Part shown: positions 1-10,089 of the stretch, one piece after another | How positions within the stretch are numbered: the stretch's first letter is position 1 | Layout of the letters: every line of letters begins with the position of its first letter | Assembly (NCBI RefSeq): GCF_900101625.1 | Contig: NZ_FMYZ01000001.1 | Span: 652,304 to 716,303, forward strand | DNA: 64,000 nt | DNA from: Cupriavidus sp. YR651 | GTDB lineage: Bacteria > Pseudomonadota > Gammaproteobacteria > Burkholderiales > Burkholderiaceae | Direction of reading: 5' to 3' | Made by a program: the position numbers and the translations under genes | Notes under the pieces: model-generated | The model's database searches: none | Seen by the model: the letters and a program-made list of their open reading frames with translations, nothing else | Told to the model about the DNA's origin: nothing

Positions 1-1016
1 AAGAAGCCCGGTCCTTCGACCGGATGGCCACCCAGCGCGACCACGGCGCCTGCGCTGACACTGCGCTCCACTTGCGAATGGAGATCGCTGCGCAGATTAG
101 ATCTCGCCAGCGGGCCCACGGTTGTGCTGCGATCCGTCGGGTCGCCGACTCGCAACTTGCGTGTGGCGGCGCAGAAGGCGGCGACGAAGCGGTCTGCAAC
201 GGCGTCTTCCACGATAAAGCGCTTGGCGGAAATGCAACTCTGGCCCGTGTTCGAGAACCGCGCCTTCACAGCCATGTTTGCGGCAGCCTCCACGTCCGCA
301 TCGGCCAGCACGATGAACGGATCAGAACCGCCGAGCTCCAGGACCTGCTTCTTCATCAGGCTACCGGCCTGGGCGGCAACCAGCTTGCCAACGGCCGTCG
401 AGCCGGTGAGCGTCACCGCCGCAACGCGTGCATCGGCCAGAACGCCGGCCACCTCCGATGCATCGATCATCAACGTGGAAACCAGGCCCTCGACCGCGCC
501 CGCTTCCCGGAAGACGTCCGCCAGCGCCAGCGCGCATTGGGGCACGTTGTTGGCATGCTTGAGCAGGGCCGCATTTCCCGCGGCGAGTGCGGGGGCGGCA
601 AATCGAATGAACTGCCAGAACGGGTAGTTCCAGGGCATCACCGCGAGAACCACGCCCAGCGGGTCGAACACCACGCGGCTATCCGCCGCATTGCTCGGAA
701 CGCGGACGTCGGCGAGGAAGCCCGGCGCGGCATCGGCATAGAAGTCGCAAGTCCACGCCGATTTCTCGATTTCGGCCTCGGCTTCCGCGAGCGGCTTCCC
801 CATCTCGGCGGTGATCATCGCCGCATATTGCTCGCGGTTACGGCGAAGCACCCTGGCTACTTCCGCCAGAAGCACGCAGCGCTCTTGCACCGACCGCATG
901 CGCCAGGCCTGTTGCGCCTGCGCCGCGCGTTGCAGCTTGCGTTCGACATCTTCCGGGCGATCGAGCGGATAGCGGCCGAGCTCCGCACCCGTGGAGGGAT
1001 TGAATGAAACGATCAT
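1..1016 (-). CDS. Aldehyde dehydrogenase family protein (partial, C-terminus beyond window)
   Basis: NAD(P)-dependent oxidation of an aldehyde to a carboxylate; probably the succinate-semialdehyde dehydrogenase-like branch. The reverse strand reads M-I-V-S-F-N-P-S-T-G, then MPWNYPFWQ, LTGSTAVGK (cofactor binding), LELGGSDPFIV containing the catalytic Glu, and NTGQSCISAKRFIVED with the catalytic Cys, in the order expected for the family. The frame is open to the window edge, so about the last quarter is missing. An in-frame upstream ATG lies at 1055; neither start has a strong ribosome binding site. It follows the Bug-family gene by 24 to 63 bp and is probably the last visible gene of an SDR-Bug-ALDH operon. 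The family call is firm, the substrate is unknown. Confidence 0.88.
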   Translation of the reverse strand, partial: MIVSFNPSTGAELGRYPLDRPEDVERKLQRAAQAQQAWRMRSVQERCVLLAEVARVLRRNREQYAAMITAEMGKPLAEAEAEIEKSAWTCDFYADAAPGFLADVRVPSNAADSRVVFDPLGVVLAVMPWNYPFWQFIRFAAPALAAGNAALLKHANNVPQCALALADVFREAGAVEGLVSTLMIDASEVAGVLADARVAAVTLTGSTAVGKLVAAQAGSLMKKQVLELGGSDPFIVLADADVEAAANMAVKARFSNTGQSCISAKRFIVEDAVADRFVAAFCAATRKLRVGDPTDRSTTVGPLARSNLRSDLHSQVERSVSAGAVVALGGHPVEGPGF

Positions 1017-1079
1017 GGGTAGATTGGTAGCAGGTTGTCTGGCGAACGCGGCCATGGCGGGGCCGCATTCACACAAAGG

Positions 1080-2057
1080 TCAGATGGGTTCGCTGCCCAG
1101 TACCTTGCGCCGGATCAGGTCTTCAAGCGTACCGGCATCCTTTGCCAGTCTCGCCTTGAATGCATCAGGCGTGCTGTTCACGATGTCGAATCCGTTCTGG
1201 GCGAAGTGCTTCGCGACTTCCGGGTTGCGCATCACTTCCGAGGTGGCCGCCACGATCTTGTTCCGCGTGTCCGCCGGCAGTCCACTCGGCGCGACCAGAC
1301 CGACCCAGGTGGGATATTCAAGCCCCGGGATGGACTCGCTCATCGTGGGAACACCCGGCAACAGGGCAGACCGCTTCGACGAGCCCACGGCGATTGCCCG
1401 GACCTTGCCCGCCTGGATATGGGGGAGCAGCACCGATATGCCGGCGAAGGCGAAGTCGATATGCCCGCCCAGCAGGTCCGTGATCATCGGGGCAGCGCCC
1501 TTGTACGGAACGTGAGTGGTCTTGAGCTGACGGGCCAGGGCCATCTGCGCACTGTTGACGTGCCCCGCGGAGGCAAGCCCCGAGGTGCCGTAGGTCGTGC
1601 CCGGGTGGGCTTTCAGGTACGCGATCAACTCTTCCAGGTTCTTCACGGGGAGATCGCCCCGGGTCACCAGGATTTGCGGCGTCGTCACCAGCAGGTTCAG
1701 GTAGTCGAAGGACTTGAAGGTGTCGTACCGCAAGCCCTTCATGATCTGGTAGTTGGCCGCCTGCGTATCGAGCGCCAGCATCAGCGTATAGCCATCGGGC
1801 TTGGCACGGGCGATCTCCGCCGCGCCGATGGATCCGCCTGCGCCCGGCTTGTTCTCGATCACGATGGGTTGCCCGAGCTTCTCGCCGAGGGCCACACTGA
1901 TGATGCGCGCCGTCTGGTCGACAGCGCCGCCCGGCGCGAACGGTACGATCAGCCGGATCGGCTGGTGCGGGTACGTCTGCCCCGAGGCCAATGCGCTGGC
2001 GCCGGCGCATAGGGCGAACACCGCGGCATTGAACAGCCTCCGATAGAAGGATGCCAT
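1080..2057 (-). CDS. Bug/TctC-family tripartite tricarboxylate transporter substrate-binding protein
   Basis: A 325-residue periplasmic binding protein. The N-terminus is a signal peptide (basic RR, then a hydrophobic Ala-rich stretch ending near ALASGQ), followed by the family hallmarks YPHQPIRLIVPFAPGGAVD, IVIENKPGAGG and YTLMLA. Bug proteins bind carboxylates, aromatic acids or amides and normally deliver to TctA/TctB membrane subunits. None is encoded here, so this is one of the many orphan Bug proteins typical of Burkholderiales. AGGAGA lies 5 nt before the ATG, which supports the start. It lies between the SDR gene upstream and the aldehyde dehydrogenase downstream. The ligand cannot be read from the sequence. 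Confidence 0.93.
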   Translation of the reverse strand: MASFYRRLFNAAVFALCAGASALASGQTYPHQPIRLIVPFAPGGAVDQTARIISVALGEKLGQPIVIENKPGAGGSIGAAEIARAKPDGYTLMLALDTQAANYQIMKGLRYDTFKSFDYLNLLVTTPQILVTRGDLPVKNLEELIAYLKAHPGTTYGTSGLASAGHVNSAQMALARQLKTTHVPYKGAAPMITDLLGGHIDFAFAGISVLLPHIQAGKVRAIAVGSSKRSALLPGVPTMSESIPGLEYPTWVGLVAPSGLPADTRNKIVAATSEVMRNPEVAKHFAQNGFDIVNSTPDAFKARLAKDAGTLEDLIRRKVLGSEPI

Positions 2058-2136
2058 CTTTGTCTCCTATTTTTTTCTGGTATGGTCTGCCCCGCGTCCG
2101 CGAGCACCTGTGCCCGGCTGGACGCCGATGTCGGAA

Positions 2137-2931
2137 TCAGGGCGTGCTTGCGATCAGGCCGCCGTCGATGACGATCTCCGTGCCGGTGACGTACCGGCTC
2201 TCGTCGGCTGCCAGGAACAGGGCGGCATGGGCCGTGTCCCAGGCATCGCCCATATGCTTCATCGGAATCTGATTGTTCCGGCGCGCGAGGAAGCCATCCG
2301 GATCGCCTTGCGCGTACTTCTGGACCAGGTTGTCGAGCAGAGGCGTTTGCATCAGCCCGGGCACCACGCAGTTCAGGCGGATACCCTCCGCAGCGTGAAT
2401 GACGGCCGTCGTCTTCGTGAACTGGATCAGCGCAGCCTTGGCCGCGGCGTAGGCGACCTGGGGCTTGCCCACGTAGCGCAGGCCGGCAACCGACGACACA
2501 TTGATGACCGAACCGGCGCCCTGTTTGCGCATGACGGGCAGTACGTGCTTGCAGGCGAGGAACGCACCCTTCAGGTTCACTTCGATCTGCGCATCCCAGA
2601 CAGCTTCCGTCATATCCACGGGACCACCAGGCTGCGACAGCCCAACGTTGTTGACCAGGATGTCGATGCGCCCGTGCTGCTCGAGGCAGCCGTTCACCGC
2701 GCGCTCCACGTCTTCAGCCTTGGTGGAATCGCACCGCACCACCGTTGCCACGTTGCCTTCTTCCTCGATGCGCTTGCGCGTATCTTCCGCGTTCTCGAGG
2801 TGCAGGTCGGTGCCAAAGATCGTGGCGCCCTGGCGGGCCATCAGGACTGCCATGGTCCGGCCGTTACCCCAGCCTTGTGCCACGGAGCCGCACCCCATGA
2901 TCAGGGCAACCTTGTTGGTCAGTTTGAACAT
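2137..2931 (-). CDS. SDR-family NAD(P)-dependent oxidoreductase
   Basis: A 264-residue classical short-chain dehydrogenase/reductase beginning MFKLTNKVALIMG. The Rossmann glycine motif is modified (GCGSVAQGWG in place of TGxxxGxG). The NNVG segment, the Ser of INVSS and the YAAAK active-site Tyr-Lys pair are present, and the C-terminus ends VIDGGLIAS. The start at 2931 is chosen because AAGGAG lies 8 nt upstream; the reading frame extends further 5' but that part lacks a ribosome binding site. First gene of the minus-strand catabolic cluster, divergent from a LysR regulator. It probably oxidises an alcohol or reduces a ketone in the pathway that also uses the neighbouring aldehyde dehydrogenase; the substrate is unknown. 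Confidence 0.92.
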   Translation of the reverse strand: MFKLTNKVALIMGCGSVAQGWGNGRTMAVLMARQGATIFGTDLHLENAEDTRKRIEEEGNVATVVRCDSTKAEDVERAVNGCLEQHGRIDILVNNVGLSQPGGPVDMTEAVWDAQIEVNLKGAFLACKHVLPVMRKQGAGSVINVSSVAGLRYVGKPQVAYAAAKAALIQFTKTTAVIHAAEGIRLNCVVPGLMQTPLLDNLVQKYAQGDPDGFLARRNNQIPMKHMGDAWDTAHAALFLAADESRYVTGTEIVIDGGLIASTP

Positions 2932-3041
2932 TCGACTTATCTCCTTGTACGGCGCTCCTCGTATGGCGCCTTGGGCGGTCACATCCGCCGACGTGGTGCA
3001 CATCGTAAGTAGCGGCGATTGATAAGTGAAATTCTTTATAT

Positions 3042-3055
3042 CTATCCAATGATAG
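3042..3055. promoter_or_regulatory. Inverted repeat, candidate LysR operator
   Basis: CTATC-CAAT-GATAG is a perfect 5-bp inverted repeat with a 4-nt centre, in an AT-rich stretch of the intergenic region between the divergent SDR and LysR genes. LysR-type regulators usually bind a short interrupted dyad in just this position. The sequence shows the dyad; the link to this regulator is inference. Confidence 0.45.
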
Positions 3056-3126
3056 GATTAAGGAATTAATCGCCCCCCTTCGCCGTGGCGCGAAGGGTCC
3101 AACCCGCACGATCAAAGGAACGCAGC

Positions 3127-4065
3127 GTGAATGTGATCCCCCGCCAGCTCCGAATCTTCCTGGCGCTTGCCGAGTCGCTCAACTTCAGCCGCACGGCCGA
3201 GCAGTTCTTCGTCACGCAACCATCGCTGAGCAAAGCCGTGAAGGACCTGGAGGCGGAACTGGGCGTCACCCTGTTCGAGCGCTCGACGCGCTCGGTGCGC
3301 CTGACGCCGGCCGGCGAACGCATGACTTCACTGGCAAGGCGCGTGGTCGGCGAATACGACAGCGGCCTTCAACGCCTGCAGAGCCTGGCCGACCTGGAAT
3401 CCAACCACGTGGCCATCGCCGCGATCCCATCGCTCGCGAACGCCGTGCTGCCTGGCGTGTGCGCCAAACTGGAGAGCCGCTTCGCCGGGACACGCTTCAC
3501 CATTCATGACGGCACCAATGCGTCCACGATCCAGCGCCTGATCAACTATCAGGTGGATTTCGCCCTGGCGTCCGCCGCCCCCTCGCACCCCGAACTGGAG
3601 TACGAGGAAGTCATGCGCGACCGCTTTGCCCTGCTGGCACCAGCGGCATGGAAAAAACTGGTGCGACCAACCATGCGCATGGAAGAGCTTGTCGACCTTC
3701 CACTGATCAGCGGCACCGATGCAAGCACCGCCAAGGAATATGTGAGTGCGGCCTTCCTGCAGCGAGGCGTCGTCTTCCGACCGAAACTTTCATTTGACCA
3801 GGTGGCCACCGCGACGGGGTTCGTGCGCCAGGAAGTGGGCATCGCGATTCAACCTTACCTGGGCGTCATGCCGCTTCTGGATTTGCAGGGCATGCGACTT
3901 TGCCAGATCGAAGATGGCCCGATCCGATCCGTCGGCATCGTCAGACGCAAGGGCTCATCCTTGTCGCCCATCATCGAGCAAGCGCTGGAGGAAGTGCGCG
4001 CGGCGGCCAGGCAGTTGGTGCGGCAGCTTCCGGCGTGGATTCATCCGCCCGTGGCTTCTGCGTGA
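3127..4065 (+). CDS. LysR-family transcriptional regulator
   Basis: A 312-residue LysR-type regulator. The N-terminal winged helix-turn-helix reads IPRQLRIFLALAESLNFSRTA with QPSLSKAVKDLEAELGVTLFER, followed by a linker helix and an effector-binding domain from about residue 90. The GTG at 3127 is preferred because AAAGGA precedes it by 7 nt and translation from it begins exactly at the usual LysR N-terminus; an upstream ATG at 3085 would add 14 residues. Divergent from the SDR-Bug-ALDH genes, so it most likely controls them and itself in response to an intermediate of that pathway. Confidence 0.92.
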   Translation: MNVIPRQLRIFLALAESLNFSRTAEQFFVTQPSLSKAVKDLEAELGVTLFERSTRSVRLTPAGERMTSLARRVVGEYDSGLQRLQSLADLESNHVAIAAIPSLANAVLPGVCAKLESRFAGTRFTIHDGTNASTIQRLINYQVDFALASAAPSHPELEYEEVMRDRFALLAPAAWKKLVRPTMRMEELVDLPLISGTDASTAKEYVSAAFLQRGVVFRPKLSFDQVATATGFVRQEVGIAIQPYLGVMPLLDLQGMRLCQIEDGPIRSVGIVRRKGSSLSPIIEQALEEVRAAARQLVRQLPAWIHPPVASA

Positions 4066-4174
4066 GGCGGGGGCGATCTGATTGGGTGCGTGGGGGCGTT
4101 CCTTCGCACGTGGAATCGAAGACCACGAAGCGGGTCTGTCGACGCAAGGCGGAGCGAACGATACCGCCAATAGC

Positions 4175-4210
4175 AAAGGGCCGGGTCACGGTAAAGTGAC
4201 CCAGCCCTTT
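4175..4210 (+). terminator. Strong stem-loop terminator after the LysR gene
   Basis: AAAGGGCCGGGTCAC and GTGACCCAGCCCTTT pair over about 15 bp (one mismatch) around GGTAAA. A/T runs at the two feet would let it act in both directions. It ends the LysR transcript. Confidence 0.75.
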
Positions 4211-4264
4211 GCTCGTGACCCGGCGCGCGATCTGGAATCGCCCGCAAGGCCTTGAGGAATACTG

Positions 4265-4285
4265 TGGCGGAGAGAGGGGGATTCG
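4265..4285 (-). repeat. Partial copy of the tRNA-Ser 3' end
   Basis: The 21 bases 4265-4285 are identical to 4416-4436, which encode the CCA, acceptor and part of the T arm of tRNA-Ser(GGA). Homology stops in the T loop. Such fragments are left by site-specific integration or excision at a tRNA, or by tRNA duplication and decay. Confidence 0.7.
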
Positions 4286-4387
4286 CCTACACATGCGCAG
4301 GCCGCGGATTCCGGGTTCGCTTGCAAGCGAATCCCTTCGAAGCCCCCACGCAAGCCAAGCCGATGGCTTGCTTCTCTCCAAATGAGA

Positions 4388-4409
4388 AATGCCCGCTTGC
4401 GCGGGCATT
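4388..4409 (-). terminator. Rho-independent terminator of tRNA-Ser
   Basis: AATGCCCGC and GCGGGCATT form a 9-bp stem with a 4-nt loop, 6 bp beyond the tRNA CCA on the minus strand, followed by a T-rich stretch. Confidence 0.75.
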
Positions 4410-4415
4410 GAATTC

Positions 4416-4506
4416 TGGCGGAGAGAGGGGGATTCGAACCCCCGATAGGCTATTAACCTATACACGCTTTCCAGGCGTGCGACTTAAACCGCTCATCCAT
4501 CTCTCC
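4416..4506 (-). tRNA. tRNA-Ser (anticodon GGA)
   Basis: A 91-nt tRNA on the minus strand with encoded CCA. Acceptor GGAGAGA pairs with TCTCTCC. The anticodon stem is CACGC/GCGTG with loop CTGGAAA, giving anticodon GGA for UCC/UCU. The long variable arm (ATAGGTTAATAGCCTAT) is the class II feature expected of serine tRNA. T loop TTCGAAT is present. Confidence 0.97.
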
Positions 4507-4585
4507 GGGAAGTCCGCGATTATAGCAGAGCTTGTCAGCCTGTCCAGCCCCTTTCCCGTCGCGCGGGCACAACCGCCCTCCTCGC

Positions 4586-6637
4586 CTACCCCTTGCGCAG
4601 ATAGTTGACCATGCGGTCGATGACCGGGGCGTTTCTCGGCGTCACCAGACTCACCAGGATGGCCGCGGCGAAGCCTGCCGGGACGCCGAAGGCGCCCGAG
4701 GCGATCGGGTCCACGCCGAACCAGCGGTTGCCAAAAATCCCCGTCATCCGCGTGAAGAACGGATAGTTGACGAAGATGTAGTAGACCGCAACGGCCAGAC
4801 CGGTGGCCATGCCGGCCACGGCGCCGGCTGCTGTCGTGCGGCGCCAGAAGATCGCCAGCACCAGGACGGGGAAGAAGCTCGATGCCGCCAGCGAGAACGC
4901 CGCCCCTACCAGGAACAGAATATTCCCCGGCCGCAGCGACGTGACGTACGACGCGAACAGCGCCACCCCCAGCAGCACGATCTTGGCCGTGGTCACGCGC
5001 CGCTGGTGGCTCGCCTGCCGGTCGATCATGTGGTAGTAGACGTCGTGAGACAGCGCGTTGGCGATCGTCAGCAGCAGTCCGTCGGCCGTGGACAGCGCGG
5101 CAGCCAACGCGCCGGCCGCCACCAGCCCCGAGATCACATACGGCAGGCCGGCGATTTCCGGGGCGGCCAGCACGATCATGTCTGGCTGGATCAGGACTTC
5201 CGCCCACTGGACGATGCCGTCGCCGTTGACATCGCGAATCCCGAACACCGGCGGGTCCACCTTGCGCCACTGCACCACCCATTGCGGCAGCTCCGCGTAC
5301 GGCGTGCCGACCAGGTGCTGGAAGAATTCCACCTTGACCAGCGCCGCCAGCGTGGGCGCCGACACATACAGCAGCGCGATGCAAAACACCGCCCAGGCCA
5401 CGGAGTTGCGCGTCTCTTTCACCGATGGCGTGGTGTAGAGCCGCGTGAGGATGTGCGGCAGGCTGGCCGTGCCCAGCATCAGGCAGAACACCAGCAGCAC
5501 GAAATTCAGACGCTTGGTCTTGCGATCCTGCTCGGACGGTGCGGGATATGGCTCGGTCGACGGCGTCAGCGGCTGGCTGCGTGCCAGCGCGTCTTCGCGC
5601 ATCTGACCCCACTGCTGCTGGGCATCGGCCACATCCACCGGAAACGCCTGCCGTTCGCGCTCGACGCCCTTGATCTCGCGCAGCGGCGCGTTGCGGGCAC
5701 GCAGGTCCAGCAGCTTCGCGTCCAGCGCGTTGCGCTCCTCATCGAATGATTGCGGCAGGCGCGCAATGCGATCCTGCAGCTGGATCGCCTGCTGGCGGAA
5801 CATCTCGCGCACCTGCAGCTCGGCGGGGTCGCGATCCAGCCGCTTCTCGGCCTTGTCGATCTGGACCAGCAGCGAACCGTAGCTGACCTGCGGCAACACC
5901 TCATGGTGATGCTTCCACGCGATCAGCGACACGGTCAGCAGGAACGCCACGATCAGCATGATGTACTGCGCAACCTGCGTCCAGGTGACCGCGCGCATGC
6001 CGCCCAGGAACGAGCAGACCAGGATGCCGGCCAGCCCGAAGAACACACCGACCGCGAACTCCACGCCGATGAAGCGCGTGACGATCAGCCCCACCCCCTG
6101 TATCTGGGCGACCAGATAGACGAACGAGCACAGCGATGCCGCCAGCACGGCAATCGCCCGCACGGGCATGTTGCCGCCAGGCTTGCCGTTGCCGTAGCGG
6201 GCAGCGAGGAAATCGGGAATCGTATAGCCGCCGTACTTGCGCAGGTATGGCGCGAGCAGGAACGCCACCAGGCAGTAGCCGCCGGTCCAGCCCATCACGT
6301 AGGCCAGCCCCTCGTAGCCGGAAGCGAACAGGATGCCGGCCAGTCCGATGAAGGATGCCGCGCTCATCCAGTCCGCGGCGATGGCCATGCCGTTGAACAA
6401 CGCGGGCACGCGTCGCCCCGCCACGTAGTACTCGGTGAGGTCCGATGTCCGGCAGATCAGCCCGATGCACGCATAGATCGCAATCGTGACGAACAGGAAC
6501 ACGTAGCCGAGCCACAGGGCGTCAGCGTTGGAATGCTCGAGCAAGCCCATCATGCCGACAAAGCCGAACAGCCCGAGGGTGAACAGGCCGTAGTACAACA
6601 TCAGCCGGCGGCGGAAGCGCGACTGGGCGTCAGGCAT
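4586..6637 (-). CDS. Sodium:solute symporter family protein (acetate permease-like, VC_2705 type)
   Basis: A 683-residue inner-membrane symporter of the SSS family. The N-terminal half carries the family core (TSDLTEYYVAGRRVPALFNG, AADWMSAASFIGLAG, YTIPDFLAARYG), with about 13 predicted membrane segments overall. Two features set it apart from ActP: a charged, probably coiled-coil soluble insert at about residues 255-360, and a canonical EF-hand-like loop DVNGDGIVQWAE at residues 469-480. It lies directly downstream of acs on the same strand, so acetate or a similar short carboxylate is the likely substrate. The small DUF485 partner (YjcH) common beside actP is absent. An acs terminator lies between the two genes, so the symporter may be transcribed partly from its own promoter. 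Confidence 0.88.
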   Translation of the reverse strand: MPDAQSRFRRRLMLYYGLFTLGLFGFVGMMGLLEHSNADALWLGYVFLFVTIAIYACIGLICRTSDLTEYYVAGRRVPALFNGMAIAADWMSAASFIGLAGILFASGYEGLAYVMGWTGGYCLVAFLLAPYLRKYGGYTIPDFLAARYGNGKPGGNMPVRAIAVLAASLCSFVYLVAQIQGVGLIVTRFIGVEFAVGVFFGLAGILVCSFLGGMRAVTWTQVAQYIMLIVAFLLTVSLIAWKHHHEVLPQVSYGSLLVQIDKAEKRLDRDPAELQVREMFRQQAIQLQDRIARLPQSFDEERNALDAKLLDLRARNAPLREIKGVERERQAFPVDVADAQQQWGQMREDALARSQPLTPSTEPYPAPSEQDRKTKRLNFVLLVFCLMLGTASLPHILTRLYTTPSVKETRNSVAWAVFCIALLYVSAPTLAALVKVEFFQHLVGTPYAELPQWVVQWRKVDPPVFGIRDVNGDGIVQWAEVLIQPDMIVLAAPEIAGLPYVISGLVAAGALAAALSTADGLLLTIANALSHDVYYHMIDRQASHQRRVTTAKIVLLGVALFASYVTSLRPGNILFLVGAAFSLAASSFFPVLVLAIFWRRTTAAGAVAGMATGLAVAVYYIFVNYPFFTRMTGIFGNRWFGVDPIASGAFGVPAGFAAAILVSLVTPRNAPVIDRMVNYLRKG

Positions 6638-6679
6638 GAGCGAAGGTAGGGGTCACGTTGGCGAGCGGTTCGTCCGTGC

Positions 6680-6715
6680 AAAAAAAGCCCGCCAGCGCGT
6701 GGGGCGCCGGCGGGC
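6680..6715 (-). terminator. Rho-independent terminator after acs
   Basis: On the minus strand GCCCGCCGGCG pairs with CGCTGGCGGGC (one mismatch), followed by an uninterrupted run of T residues. It lies 33 bp after the acs stop codon and before the symporter gene. Confidence 0.85.
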
Positions 6716-6747
6716 CGTGGCTTGGGGGGCTTGGGCCCGTCAGCGTC

Positions 6748-8730
<1,983 letters not shown>

Positions 8731-8900
8731 GGGTTGTCTCCTGTTTGACTTTGACAGCTTCGCTGCAAGGTACGCCCGGCGGCTTACTTAAACCTGACGG
8801 TGGAGGCACGCGCGGCATCCTTGGCGGATGCTGCGGCGCAGCAGGCAAAAAGCGGGAGACGGGGGCGCAAGTGCAGTCGGCTCTACTACGTTAGCACAGC

Positions 8901-8906
8901 TATAAT
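8901..8906 (+). promoter_or_regulatory. Candidate -10 element for the DMT transporter gene
   Basis: A perfect TATAAT lies 27 bp before the ATG at 8934, giving a 5' leader of about 20 nt. No good -35 hexamer is seen at 17 bp. The spacing fits a short-leader promoter divergent from acs. Confidence 0.45.
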
Positions 8907-8933
8907 GCGCCGAGCCCTATACCCGAACGCCGC

Positions 8934-9962
8934 ATGCGAGCATTTCGTGGCGCTCCCATCATTTTTCGCGGCACCTCCCGGTTCGCCGTTTTCCGGCGCC
9001 GCTCCCATCTCCCGGTTGCACTCGCCTTGCCCGTCCACGCACTCTTCCTGATCGCCGCGATGGCCCTTGTTGGCAGCAACGTCGGCCTGGGGAAGTCCAT
9101 CATCGCTGAGGTACCAGTCCTGCTGTTCGCGTTGCTTCGCTTCGTGATTGCGATCGTGTGCCTGTCGCCGTGGTATCGGCCCGCGCGCATGCGCACGGTG
9201 TCGCGAGGCGAATGGCGCAACCTGTTCCTGATGGCGTTCTTCGGCACGTTCATGTTCACGCTGCTGATGCTGGGCGGCGTGCGACTGACCAGCGCGATGG
9301 CCGCGGGCGTGATCACCAGCACGATCCCGGCCACGGTGGCCATCCTCTCTTGGCTGTGGCTGCGGGAGCGTCTGTCGCGCCGGACCGTGGCGTCAGTGTT
9401 GCTGGCGGTCGCTGGCATCGCCGTGCTCAACATCGCCCGTGGCGGCGAAGATCATGGCGGCCTGGCCGGTGGCCAGGCACTGGTCGGCAACCTGATGATC
9501 CTGGGCGCGGTGGTGTGCGAATCGATCTACGTGATCCTGTCGCGCCGGCTCTCGCAGACGCTGGCTGCGATCGAGATCTGCGCATACACCCACCTGATCG
9601 GCGGTGCGCTGATGCTGCCGCTGGGGCTGCTGCCGCTGCTGACGTTCGACTTCGGCAGCGTGGCCGGCACCACCTGGGCGATGCTGCTCTGGTACGCACT
9701 ATCGGCCAGCGTGTTCTCGTTCTGGCTCTGGATGAAGGGCATCCGCCATGTGCCGGCGCAACTGGCGGGCGTGTTCACGTCCGTATTGCCGGTGGCGGCT
9801 GCGTTGTACGGCATCGCCTTCCTGGGCGAGCGGCCGGGCTGGGCGCACGGCGTGGCGCTGGCCTGCGTGCTGGGCGGGATCGCGCTGGCCAGCTTGCCAG
9901 GGCCGATGGCACGACGCGCGCTGCGGAGTCGCCCGGATCAGGCAACGCCAGACGGGAACTGA
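8934..9962 (+). CDS. EamA/DMT-family transporter
   Basis: A 342-residue integral membrane protein with ten predicted helices arranged as two EamA repeats (approximately residues 35-165 and 185-320). Helix 1 includes ALPVHALFLIAAMALVGSN and the repeat boundary is marked by ERLSRRTVASVLLAVAG. Drug/metabolite transporters of this type export amino acids or metabolites. The first 30 residues are basic and not membrane-like, and no ribosome binding site precedes the ATG, so a downstream start is possible. It is divergent from acs and stands alone. The substrate is unknown. Confidence 0.85.
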   Translation: MRAFRGAPIIFRGTSRFAVFRRRSHLPVALALPVHALFLIAAMALVGSNVGLGKSIIAEVPVLLFALLRFVIAIVCLSPWYRPARMRTVSRGEWRNLFLMAFFGTFMFTLLMLGGVRLTSAMAAGVITSTIPATVAILSWLWLRERLSRRTVASVLLAVAGIAVLNIARGGEDHGGLAGGQALVGNLMILGAVVCESIYVILSRRLSQTLAAIEICAYTHLIGGALMLPLGLLPLLTFDFGSVAGTTWAMLLWYALSASVFSFWLWMKGIRHVPAQLAGVFTSVLPVAAALYGIAFLGERPGWAHGVALACVLGGIALASLPGPMARRALRSRPDQATPDGN

Positions 9963-10009
9963 CGCAAGGGGCACCGGGAGGCCCCCGATAAACCGGATGT
10001 GACGGTTTC

Positions 10010-10073
10010 GATTGTCATAGGGCGCAAGGTACAATCACACCCCACTTTGATTGTCTTGCGACATTTACAATCA
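10010..10073. promoter_or_regulatory. Four GATTGT/ACAATC sites ahead of yqhA
   Basis: GATTGT occurs at 10010 and 10049 and its complement ACAATC at 10031 and 10067, so the sites form two inverted pairs (centres 21 and 18 bp apart). Three of the four extend to TGATTGT. They end 17 bp before the ATG of the YqhA-like gene. Candidate operator array; the protein that binds is not known. Confidence 0.4.
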
Positions 10074-10089
10074 CCTCCCTGCGTTGCCC

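Larger units (their letters stand above)
4066..4415. other. Gene-free interval between LysR gene and tRNA-Ser
   Basis: No convincing coding sequence. It holds a long stem-loop terminator (4175-4210), a 21-bp copy of the tRNA-Ser 3' end (4265-4285), a 16-bp perfect palindrome TTCGCTTGCAAGCGAA (4316-4331) and the tRNA terminator (4388-4409). Confidence 0.7.
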
